The notes beneath the pieces are model-generated. The model did no database searches. It worked only from the letters and a program-made list of their open reading frames with translations, and had not been told where the DNA came from. Positions 22,201 through 35,545 of a DNA stretch of 64,000 nucleotides are shown in pieces. Each line of letters opens with the position of its first letter. Within the stretch, counting starts at the first letter, position 1. The DNA is from Sipunculus nudus (Eukaryota > Annelida > Sipuncula > Golfingiida > Sipunculidae), in assembly GCA_026874595.1 (NCBI GenBank), contig CM049317.1, positions 39,210,401-39,274,400 on the forward strand, given 5' to 3'. The position numbers and the translations under genes were made by a program.

Positions 22201-23850
22201 ACTACACTGTCAGTCATTGCTTTAGATATGTATTCATATCTTTGAAATGCAATATTTTAGGGGCATTTAAACGGAATCCCGTGGATACTTCAGTTGGCCC
22301 CTTTACATGAATAAAAGTCTTGACAAACAAAACTGAAAAGAAAGTAGTACAACAAAAGGAGATGATCATAACATAATTGTTATATATATCATATGGTTAA
22401 TAAATCGGCATATTGATATGGCCTATGTGCCAAATCATTTAAAAAAATTAAACTGACAAAATTTTAGGCGGTATGACGCCAGTTTCTGTTCGTGCTGTTT
22501 TTTTTTTTTTTTCAATAAAAAAGTCACTAATAATATAAATAAAATGTAATATAAAATATGCTCCAATTAACAAGTTCCGCACAAATATTGCTTTGATATT
22601 CCTAAACACTTCTAAAAATCAATTGTTTCTCCGTTTGTTAATCTAAATAAAGATACAAGAAAGCCGCGCCAAAGTGTACATTTTTTTGTGGTACTGTACA
22701 TAACTATGCGTATTGTCAGTTTATAATCGTTCGACAAATGTCAGTTTCAGAAATTACCAAGCTTAATGTCAGGAAATAAATATCACACATGATCGATAAC
22801 GGAGACTAAACTTGCATTTCAAGCGGGTCTGGCATGTTTTGCAACTTGCTGTTTAACGGTGGGAATTAATGTAAAAAAACTGCCGAAATCGTCGGTCTTT
22901 ACTCTTGACAAACGGGGCCCCCCGTGATCATGAAAAGGGTCACCGATGTCATGGGGCGATTGAGGCTTGCACATGCGAATACTCTGCGGTCAACGTATAA
23001 AGTTCTTAATTATAATTTGACCTGTGTGTTTCGCCATCGAACATAACAAAATACACACATATTCACACAAGTTTCAGCTGGGGAATCACGCCAAATTTCG
23101 TCAAGTGAAAGTCCCTTTCAGCAGGTCTGGCTGTTCCATCATGCATTCAAGGCGTACAGCTGTTAACATGATTTCTATCAAAACACCGGGAGGTTGATCA
23201 GTGCAAGTAACGGCACGGCTTTTAGTACAACTGATGGTCACTCTTACTTAGGCAGTACGTGTCTTCTAATTCAAGTACCGGTACCTGCGTAACCCTGGAT
23301 TTTCAGACAATCGTATCAGACCCGAAAAATGAAAGAAATCTCAGAATGTCAGGAGAGCGATTATTTGCTTTTTTTAAAGGTTTGTTTCCAGGGAGGGGGG
23401 GGGTATGGCACGCGGGAGCGATTGCTTGCCTCAACACGTCAAAATCCTGTCATACAAAAAAAGTGAATTTGCAGATTACTTTAAAAAAAATCCAGCCGGA
23501 GCCAAAAATCTTGACCGGCTGGGTTTTCTCCAACAAGGATTTTTTAAAGGATGTTCTCACTGAATAAAATCATATCCATATAAGTTTATTCCACAATATG
23601 GACCTTAGACAGTAGGTCTAAATGACTATTTTAAGGAGACTTCTCTTCATTTTAATGAATTATCTTAAAACAACGTATGTCATTACCTGTGGAATAAAAC
23701 AGCACGATCCATTTCTATTTTTTTTCTTGAAGAGGTTACTACATTAAAACAGATTATTCCATGCAGCACAGAATTTCAGTTTTGACTAAAACATCTGAAC
23801 TACAGAAATCCCTTACATGAGCAATGTGTACACAGTGTGCTGCGAGTTAC
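22201..23850. other. Single-copy DNA, no gene recognised
   Basis: Contains a poly-T tract at ~22,500 and CpG-richer sequence from ~22,800. Nothing in the open frames (up to 102 codons, 23,259-23,567) matches a family I know. It may be upstream sequence of the candidate exon at 24,087. Confidence 0.4.
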
Positions 23851-23858
23851 TAACAGGC

Positions 23859-23927
23859 AGTGACGTTTCCATACGTCAGCCTATTTTCTGCCACTTGATC
23901 CCAGCTTTGTTTGGCGCGCAGTTTGAA
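23859..23927 (+). promoter_or_regulatory. Candidate promoter motifs: CRE half-sites and CDE/CHR-like pair
   Basis: TGACGT and ACGTCA face each other at ~23,862-23,877, giving two CRE half-sites. At 23,910-23,927 TTTGGCGC (E2F-like) runs into GCAG and TTTGAA; a GGCG-type box four bases before TTTGAA is the arrangement of CDE/CHR sites in cell-cycle promoters bound by DREAM/LIN54. The motifs are visible; their use is inferred. Confidence 0.3.
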
Positions 23928-24086
23928 ACACAGTTTGAGAGGCGAGAGATAGTCAACACGCACTGCCGACCGGTATGAAGCGGTTCGCGCTGATCGTGTA
24001 ACGTGTGGATTAATGATGACCCCATCACTGGCAATGTTATTAACATGAACTGAAAAACTGAACCAAGATAAGCCTTCGAGGATTAC

Positions 24087-24158
24087 ATGGAAGGAAAAGA
24101 AGTTTGCAAAATGCCAAGGGTTTCGGGACAACATGTGATGTCATTTGAAAGATCGGAG
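24087..24158 (+). CDS. Possible first coding exon, unrecognised
   Basis: An ATG at 24,087 opens 24 codons (beginning MEGKEVCKMPRVSGQHVMSF) and meets a consensus donor GAG|GTAAGT at 24,159, in phase 0. The upstream 200 bases are CpG-richer than the region and hold the promoter-like motifs at 23,859. No downstream exon could be assigned, and I do not recognise the protein. The combination of start, donor and upstream motifs makes this the best host-gene candidate in the window, but it remains unproven. Confidence 0.3.
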
Positions 24159-24254
24159 GTAAGTCAAATTCACTCCAGCTTAACCGTATCATCCGATGTG
24201 TCAGTGTCTCTGAATATAAAGAAAATCCATTTTGATAGCAAAATAGAGCCAAGA

Positions 24255-24255
24255 C

Positions 24256-24303
<48 letters not shown>

Positions 24304-24304
24304 A
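24255..24304. repeat. (TG)n microsatellite
   Basis: A short (TA)n leads into an uninterrupted (TG)n run ending in GCGTGTATG. Confidence 0.95.
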
Positions 24305-24410
24305 TGTAAAGAGTTATTTCAAATTCGCCATTCTTCCTGTGACGTAAACTTTGTCACCAAGACAAAATATACGGGGCGCTGCATCATGTTACATTTAATA
24401 CACCTGCTGT

Positions 24411-27615
<3,205 letters not shown>

Positions 27616-29318
27616 AGCTCAGCTGACTGAAAGTCATCTGAGCTATAGCGATCACTCTGTCCGTCGTCCGTCTGTCCGTCTGTCCGTCTGTTAACCAGGC
27701 ACAAATCGTAACCGCTGGACCTAGAACCTTGTAACTTGGGATTCTGAGAGGTCCATAAAAAATCTCCTTGGAAACCAGAAATTAGGTCTCTGTTACCCAT
27801 ATCCTTCGAGCTATGTGGCCCCAAAGTACCCCCCAGAAAAGTCAAAAATTTCATACAAAAACTTCAATATCTCATTAACTACTTGACTGATGGTCATGAT
27901 TTTTGGCATACATATTGATCATGAGATGTTACATCACTTCCTGCAGACTGGTGGCGCCACCTGTATTTTTCGATTTTTTACGAATTTTTTTTCTATTTTT
28001 GAGACCTTTAAAAATGTGAACATCTGTTAACAAGGCACAAATCATAAAGACTGGACTTAGAATCTTAATTCTTGACACACTGAGAGGTCCATAAAAAATC
28101 TCCTTGGAAACCAGAAATTAGGTCTCTGTTACCCATATCCTTTGAGCTATGGGGCCCCAAAGTACCCCCCAGAATAGTAAAAAATTTCATACAAAAACTT
28201 CAATATCTCAATAACTACATCACTGATGGTCTTCATTTTTGGCATACATATTGATCATGAGATGTTGGATCAGTTCCTGCAGACTGGTGGCGCCACCTGT
28301 ACTGTTTGATTTTTTACGATTTTTTCCTCTATTTTTGAGACCTTTGAGGATGCTGTCATCTGTTAGCGTGGCACAAATCGTAACGACTGGACCTAGAATC
28401 TTCATTTTCGACACACTGAGAGACCTATGAAAAGTCTCCATGGAAACCAGAAATTAGGTCTCTGTTACCCATATCCTTTGAGCTATGGGGCCCAAAATTA
28501 CCCCCCAGAATAGTCAAAAATTTCATACAAAAACTTCAATATCTCATTAACTACATCACTGATGGTCATGATTTTCGACATACATATTGATCATGAGATG
28601 TTTCATCAGTTTGTGCAGACTGGTGGCGCCACCTGTATTTTTCAATGTTCACGAATTGTTTTCTCCATTTTTGAGACCTTTAAGGATGTAGTTATCTGTC
28701 AACAGGGTACAAATCGTAACGACTGGACCTAGAATCTTCGTTCTTGACACACAGGGAGACCCATGATAAGTCTCCATGGAAACCTGAAATTTGGTCTCTG
28801 TTACCCATATCCTTTGAGCTATGGCACTCCAAAGTACAGCTCAGAATAATGGAAAATTTGATACAAAAGCCAAAGTATCTGAACAACTAATGCAGAGATA
28901 ACCATAATTGTTTGCATGGATATTGATCATGGAGTGTTTCATAAGTTTCTGCAGACTGGTGGCACCACCTGTATTTGTTCGGTTTTTTTTACGAAATTTT
29001 TCTGTATTTTTGAGACCTTTAAAGATATGAACATCTGTTAACAGGGCACAAATCATAAAAACTGGACCAAGAATCTTCATTCTTGACACACAGGGAGACC
29101 CATGAAAAGTCTCCATGGAAACTTGAAATTAGGTCTCTGTTACCCATATCCTTCAAGCTATTGGACTCCGAAGTATCCCTCAGAATAATGGACAATTTGA
29201 TACAAAAACTGAAGTATCTGAACAACTAATGCAGAGATCACCATGATTTTTCGCATGGATATTGACCATTAAGTGTTTTTATTAGTTTCTGCAGACTGGT
29301 GGAGCCACCTGTATTTTT
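27616..29318 (+). mobile_element. Family A element copy 4, tandem body of ~337-bp units
   Basis: The start hairpin AGCTCAG...CTGAGCT (27,616-27,644) is followed by CCGTCGTCCGTCTGTCC. Units of 335-339 bp then repeat about five times: CATCTGTTAACAAGGCACAA at 28,021 recurs at 28,358, 28,693 and 29,032. Each unit ends in GCAGACTGGTGGCGCCACCT or a near version. Short open frames recur once per unit and are not genes. The element continues after an inserted B element and ends at 30,673. Confidence 0.75.
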
Positions 29319-30489
29319 GTATCCGCCAAAACGAAGTTTTCCGGATACTATGTTTTTGACCGAGTTCCTCCGCCGCGGCTGCGTTCGTTTCCAGAGAGCT
29401 CCTCGGAGACTAATGGACCGATTTTTCCCAAACTTACACCTATAATCGGGTCACATGTGAACTGGTGCCTAACCAATTTGCATTGACCTCTGACCTTTCC
29501 TCTCTATCCAGTGTCCATTTGTGGGTCTGTTTCCACTCATAAACCCTCATATCTCGGGAACCATTTGACCGATCAGGAAATAAAATTGATACAAATGTAG
29601 CCCTTGGATTGCTTTATAACATACACAAAAAATGGTTGCGCCACCTGTAACCATGTTTGCACAGTGTCCATCTGTTCATCTGCAAGGGGTTAAAATCACT
29701 CATATCTCTGCAGTGAATTGACTAATTCACCTGAAATTTGTCATGTGTATACATCCAGGATAGCTTTCTTGATTTTATGACAGGTGGCGCCACCTACGTT
29801 CACGTTCACGCTGATGACATCCAAGCTTATATCTCAGGAAACGTTTGACCGATCAGGAAATAAAATTTATACAAATGTAGCCCTTTGATAGCTCTGTAAC
29901 ATACACAAAAAATGGTGGCGCCACCTGTAACAATGTTTGCACAGCGACTGTCTGTTAGTCTGCCGTGGCCTAAAATTACTCATTTCTCTGTAGTGGTTCA
30001 ACATAACTGCCTAAAATTTTGCAGGTTTATACATCGTGGACAGCTTTCTTGATTTTATGACAGGTGGCGCCACCTACATTCTAGTTAACGCTGGACACAT
30101 CGAAGCTCATATCTCAGGAACCATTTGACCGATTGGGCCAAAATTGTGCATGTGTTTAGATCTCACATAGGTCTTTATCATACACAAAACTGGAGGGGTT
30201 ACCTGCAAAGATTTTTGCACAGTGTTTGTCTGTTTGTCTGCCATGGGCAAAAATCGCTCATATACATGTAGTGGTTTGACTTTTCTGCCTAAAATCTTGC
30301 AGGTGTATACAACTTGGACAGCTTTCTGGATTTGTGGTAGGTGGCACAACCTACATACACATTTAGGCTGCAGACATCCATGCTAATATGCAACATACCT
30401 CACTCTATTTCCCCTTGCCACTCAATCCATGCCTCACTATCCGATTTTGGCAGATACATGTAGTCACTTGTCGGTTACCCGTATTCTAG
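29319..30489 (+). mobile_element. Family B element copy 4, nested in family A
   Basis: The 5' hairpin arms are GTATCCGCCAAAAC and GTTTTCCGGATAC (29,319-29,348). The AGGTCA direct repeat lies at 29,484-29,496, then 280-bp units with GGTGGCGCCACC follow. The 3' end reads GTCACTTGTCGGTTACC, then CGTATT, CTAG and T. The left and right flanks join into a family A 337-bp unit when the element is removed. Confidence 0.7.
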
Positions 30490-30673
30490 TTTTAAAAGTT
30501 TACACATTTTTCTCTATTTTCGAGATATATAAATACAGAATAAATCTTGGCCTGTTGGTTAATCTGTTTGATGCTTCAGTTGAATGGGTATATACTACCA
30601 TTCTGATGATAAAATTTCCTTTTGCGAATCTCTTCCCAGTCAGCTGAGCGTCATGACCCATGGGTCACTTGTT
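30490..30673 (+). repeat. Family A copy 4, 3' end
   Basis: Continues the interrupted 337-bp unit and ends with AGTCAGCTGAGCG (inverted copy of the element start AGCTCAGCTGACT, 12 of 13), the palindrome TGACCCATGGGTCA (30,654-30,667) and CTTGTT. Confidence 0.75.
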
Positions 30674-32488
30674 TTTCTAGTATCATTACCATTAAACCAG
30701 AGATTTCTTAATTCAGTAGATATAAACCTTGGGCTATGACCTAAACTGCTACCTAAAACTTGTTCACTTTAATGCCATATCTACATGATCATGACTGGCA
30801 AAAAGTTGACTTTCCTCCTCTGACATCTGATGAAACTTCAAACATGGCAAGTTTATTACACTCAGTATGATTATAATCTATAAATACATTTAAAACTCTG
30901 TCAGTCTGTGTGCCTCATTTCTTGTGAGGTATCAGGCAACCTTTTCATCCTGCCATCAAACTCGTAAAGTTACAAAACCAGTAAGAATTTCTAATTCCAC
31001 ATCTGATTACCAGAAAGGAAGTTGTTCCTCTGAACCCGACACAAAGTCTACTAATTTAATGCAAGCTATGGGCTGAAGTATCTTTTCATGATTATAAACT
31101 TGACTGTAATAAATCAAACATGCTCAAAATTGTAACCACTCAATGATATGACCAAATCTGGCCTTAAATGACTTTTTTCCACTTCCTGCATTTGCATTTT
31201 GGTCACAATGGCCTAATTAGCAGAATATGCATGCTAAAATATAGTATCAAACACACTTTTGTATCAAGACTTAAACCTTGAAAGGACTTTTGATTCAAGC
31301 AGTTTAACATCTTTTGTCCATAACCGAAGTTCACATTTAAGTAATTGTTATGTCATAATATAGAAGATACTGGTTAAAGTTAATTTTCCCCTCTTATATC
31401 TGCATGGCACCTGTTTTTTTTAGGTAACACTGAACATGGCGCATCACATTTTAATATGTTAAACATGTTGATACTGTTGATTTAATTCTGTTTCTTCATG
31501 CTGAGACTATGATTGTAAGCTGAGAGTCATGACCCATGGGTCACATTTTGCCTCTGCCAGGATGGTATATATTCATTGTTATTTTTGTGTTTCTGTGTGT
31601 TGGCTTGGTTACTTTACAGCATATATCATGCAATCATGAATGGATTCCCATGAAATTCTAAAGGCACCTCGGAAATAGGCCAACGAAGAATTAATAATAT
31701 TATGCAGTGTGTGTCCAGCTCATGATCTAGATCAGTGAAACATCTTCACTGAATATTCACACATATAAAGTCAGTTGATGTTAGTTTTTATTTTATGAAG
31801 CAAATTGATCTATCTTTAGTTACATTATACCTTTGATGATGCAATCTTCAGTCACGTGCACTCCAACTTGCAATATTGACCACCCACATGGCAGACGCAA
31901 GCATTCAGGAGAATGCATATTTCTAATTTTACATTGTATCCAATTCTAAGGATTCAGATTATAAAAGTGCAATGTGATACCTCAGTCTTCACATGTTTTT
32001 TTACTACCTTATTTGATCTTTACTTATATAAATCTTACTAAGCTTACTGTTACATATTTTTATCTACCCCTCTGTTTTATATTTTGAAGGAGCAACTGAA
32101 ATCAACCTGGAATAAAACATGAGTATGGAAAAAAAAGCTAAACTGCTTTTCCGTTGATTATACACAAACAAAGAATACAAAGGCAGGAGACTGACCGGGC
32201 AGCCTGGAAATAAGAAGCAGAGAGCCACCAAGTCTTGGACAACCAAGAAAAACTCCAGGGCATTTACAGTAAATGAACCTTTATCTTTGAGTTATCAGGC
32301 TCATATAATTTTATCAGGAATGATGAAAAAGAGAAGCAATTCAGTAATTATTATATTTAAATTTATTCAGTCATTCAGAGAACTATATAATACTCAGAAG
32401 TGAAAATAATGTCATTCTTGTAAAGATAAATCTTTGTTGGTCTACAGTTTGACATACTTGCATCAGATTGTTAATGATTGCATTTTTT
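30674..32488. other. Mostly single-copy DNA with a weak family A end tag
   Basis: AGCTGAGAGTCATGACCCAT then GGGTCAC at 31,518-31,544 is a variant of the family A end tag. No gene is recognisable in the rest. The block at ~32,080-32,270 is purine-rich and looks non-repetitive. Confidence 0.45.
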
Positions 32489-34208
32489 ATGCCCCCGCCA
32501 CAAAGTGGCCGGGGCATATAGTTTTACCCATGTCCGTCATTCCGTCATTCCGTCATTCCGAAATGAAACAGTTGTACTGACTTTTTTTCGCATTGCCTGC
32601 AGATATTTGCCTGATTTTTGGTGTGTGAGCAGATATAGACCAGTTACAGATCGAGTTCGCGTTTCGTCCCGGTTGACCTACTTTTGACCGTTTAACGGCT
32701 CCTAAACTTAGAACATTTCATGAAAAATAGAAATATTCATGACAGATACACATGTACGGACTTTTTTTCGCAATGCCTGCAGATATTGGCCTGATTTTTG
32801 GTGTGTGAGCAGATATAGACCAGTTACAGATCGAGTTCGCGTTTCGTCCTGGTTGACCTACTTTTGACCGTTTTACGGCTCCTAAACTTAGAAAATTTCA
32901 TGAAAAATAGAAATATTCATGACAGATACACATGTACAGACTTTTTTTCGCAATGCCTGCAGATATTGGCCTGATTTTTGGTGTGTTAGCAGATATAGAC
33001 CAGTTACAGATCGAGTTCGCGTTTCGTCCTGGTTGACCTACTTTTGACCGTTTTACGGCTCCTAAACTTAGAAAATTTCATGAAAAATAGAAATATTCAT
33101 GACAGATACACATGTACGGACTTTTTTTCGCAATGCCTGCAGATATTGGCCTGATTTTTGGTGTGTGAGCAGATATAGACCAGTTACAGATCGAGTTCGC
33201 ATTTCGTCCTGGTTGACCTACTTTTGACCGTTTTACGGCTCATGAACAGAGAAAATTTCATGAAAAATATGAAATTTCATGACAGATACACATGTACGGT
33301 TTTTTTTCTCAGTGCCTGCAGATATTGGCCTGATTTTTCGTGTGTGGGCAGATATAGACCAGTTACAGATCGAGTTTGCGTTTCGTCCCGGTTGACTAAC
33401 TTTTGACCGTTTTACGGCTCCTGAACATAGAAAATTTCATGAAAAATATGAAATTTCATGACAAATACACATGTACAGACGTTTTTTTGCAATGCCTGCA
33501 GATATTGGCCTGAATTTTGGTGTGTCGGCAGATATTGACCAGTTACAGATGGAGATCACGTTTTGTCCCAGTTGACCTATTTTTGACCGTTTGACGGTGC
33601 TCTAACATAGAAAATTTCATAAAAAGGTGCACATGTATGGACTTTTTTTCGCAGTGCCTGCAGATATGGGCCTTATTTTTGGTGTGTAGGCAGATAATGA
33701 CCAGTTACAGATCAAGTTCTTGTTTTGTCTCAGTTGACCTACTTTTGACCATTTGACTCTTCCTGAACATAGAAAGTTTCATGAAAAATAGAAATTTTCA
33801 TAACAAATGCATATGTACTGATTTTTGCAGTACTTAATGCCTGCAAATACCACCCTGATTTTTTTTGTGTGGGCAGATAATGACAGTTACAGATCGAGTT
33901 TGCGTTTCATCCTGGTTGACCTACTTTTGATTGTTTTACGGATCCTAAACATAGAAAATTTCATGAAAGACAGAAATTTTTATGGAAAATGCACATGTAT
34001 GGACTTTTTTTCACAATGCCTGCATATACTGGCATGATTTTTGGTGTGTTGCTTGATAATGACCCGTTACAGATCGAGTTTGCATTTTGCCCTTGTTGAC
34101 CTACTTTTGACCATACAACACCTCCTGAACTGAAAAAATTTTCCAAATTTTACAAATGTTTCTAATTTGCCCAAGGCGGGGGCATTCGTGTCGTTCCGAC
34201 ACATCTAG
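32489..34208 (+). mobile_element. Family D element: 180-bp tandem units between two hairpins
   Basis: The 5' hairpin (32,489-32,517) pairs ATGCCCCCGCCAC with GTGGCCGGGGCAT around AAA, one mismatch in 13. A TCCGTCATTCCGTCATTCCG run follows. Nine units of about 180 bp start at 32,579, 32,759, 32,939, 33,119 and onward (GACTTTTTTTCGCA), with divergence increasing to the right. The 3' end is a GTGTCG-TTC-CGACAC hairpin (34,188-34,202), AT, CTAG and a flanking T. It encodes no protein. The ends recall Helitrons, although the 2-base gap between hairpin and CTAG is shorter than usual. Confidence 0.7.
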
Positions 34209-34515
34209 TTTTTCAATTTTTTTTGTCTACAACTGTCTAGCTGTCTACCTTTTATAACCCAAAATTAAGATTTCTTACTAATTGTTTGCAAAAAATGTCT
34301 TTACTTTTATTTTAACTTGCACACATGTATATCTTTGACTTACAGATTAATTTGAACATAATATGTCTTTATTTGGATAATTTATTAGGTTTTACAATAT
34401 ATTTGTTTAGTGTATATTTGGTGAAAGCTTGTGTCCATGTTTATGATAAAATGCAACATTTAGCTAAATTTCTATAATTAAATAAATAATGTCTTATTCC
34501 CTCTTCTCTTCACAG
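34209..34515. other. AT-rich single-copy stretch before a possible acceptor
   Basis: No repeat or gene seen. It ends in TATTCCCTCTTCTCTTCACAG, a good polypyrimidine tract and AG. Confidence 0.4.
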
Positions 34516-34613
34516 GTCTTGTCCAGGAAAAATGGCCTGAAGTTAAAACTACTATGATAAATGTGAAGATTGCTGAATTGTTGAAGACCTGCAGAAACAC
34601 AAGGTGGAAGTAA
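34516..34613 (+). CDS. Possible terminal coding exon, unrecognised
   Basis: After a strong acceptor (TCTTCTCTTCACAG) the frame LVQEKWPEVKTTMINVKIAE... stays open for 31 codons to TAA at 34,611-34,613. AATAAA follows at 34,627-34,632, and a GT-rich stretch (TTTTTGTGTGGTGG) comes about 40 bases further, which together form a complete 3'-end arrangement. I do not recognise the peptide, and no upstream exon was identified, so this could also be a non-coding transcript end. Confidence 0.28.
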
Positions 34614-34626
34614 CTGTCATTAGTGG

Positions 34627-34632
34627 AATAAA
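34627..34632 (+). terminator. Polyadenylation signal AATAAA with GT-rich downstream element
   Basis: AATAAA is followed at ~34,660-34,680 by T/GT-rich sequence, the usual arrangement for 3'-end cleavage. It is only meaningful if the exon before it is real. Confidence 0.35.
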
Positions 34633-34911
34633 AGCAGTGAACCTGCATTCAAATTTACTTTTTTATTTTTGTGTGGTGGCTTTCCAGAGTTTTCTTTCAT
34701 GTTTTAGTTCAGGATTTCTGCAAAACCGAACTTAGTTTTTTGCTAGTAGTGGTATTTTGGCAAGGAGAAGAATACAGAATTCCTAATCTTGCTGAAACTA
34801 AACATTTTGCTAATGATCAACAAACAGCAACAAACCCCGACATGAGTGAGAGGTACATTGTTCTTAATCACATTAATGAAAGCTCAAGGAAACATATGTA
34901 ACTATCATATT

Positions 34912-34928
34912 TCCTCTCTCTCTCTCTC

Positions 34929-34987
<59 letters not shown>
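34912..34987. repeat. (CT)n-(TA)n microsatellite
   Basis: A CT run with one CA interruption passes directly into a TA run. Confidence 0.95.
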
Positions 34988-35025
34988 TTATACACAATTT
35001 TTCTCAAATCCTATTTTTGTTTTAT

Positions 35026-35445
35026 GCTTTTCCATGCTTGTCCTTGCTTTTCCATGGACAATATGGCAGCACAGACAGCATGGACTGGACCTGCACATTT
35101 TCCATGGTGTCCATACTACAGGGAAAAAGGAGTGCCAATACTCCATGCTTTTCCATGGACAGTATGGACACCATGGACACAACAGACACAAAGCTGTGCT
35201 TTTCCATGGACAGCACGGACACCATGGACACCACGGACAAAAAAGCTGTGCTTTTCCATGGACAGCACGGACACCATGGACAGCATGGAAATAGAAAACC
35301 CTGGTTTTCCATGGACTCCATGCATGTATCGGTGATTTTTTTTTTCATGTAGCATGGAAAAAGAGTGCCAATACTCCATGCTTCATTTCCATGGAAATCA
35401 AGCATGGATTTCCATGGAAAGCTTGGAAATTTTACAGCCGGGTAA
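35026..35445 (-). mobile_element. Family C element copy 2 (CATGGA-rich)
   Basis: Ends with TACAGCCGGGTAA (35,433-35,445), the reverse complement of the start of copy 1. The body repeats TTTTCCATGGACAGCA, CGGACACCATGGACA and AAAGCTGTGC. Open frames of 67-127 codons in five frames are by-products of this composition; none looks selected. Confidence 0.65.
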
Positions 35446-35468
35446 GCCTTTAAACTCCAATACCGCCT

Positions 35469-35517
35469 TGGCGGGCGCGTGGTTTGTCACAGGCCTAGAA
35501 TTCAAAAGCGCCCGCCA
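35469..35517. repeat. GC-rich inverted repeat
   Basis: TGGCGGGCGC (35,469-35,478) and GCGCCCGCCA (35,508-35,517) are perfect 10-bp arms around 29 bases, in otherwise AT-rich DNA. Confidence 0.9.
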
Positions 35518-35545
35518 GGGCGCGCTAAAGCCCATTTTACATACC

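Noticed and set aside
34988-35405. Five overlapping frames in the CATGGA-rich region
   Set aside because: Low-complexity composition keeps several frames open. The residues merely reflect the repeated words.
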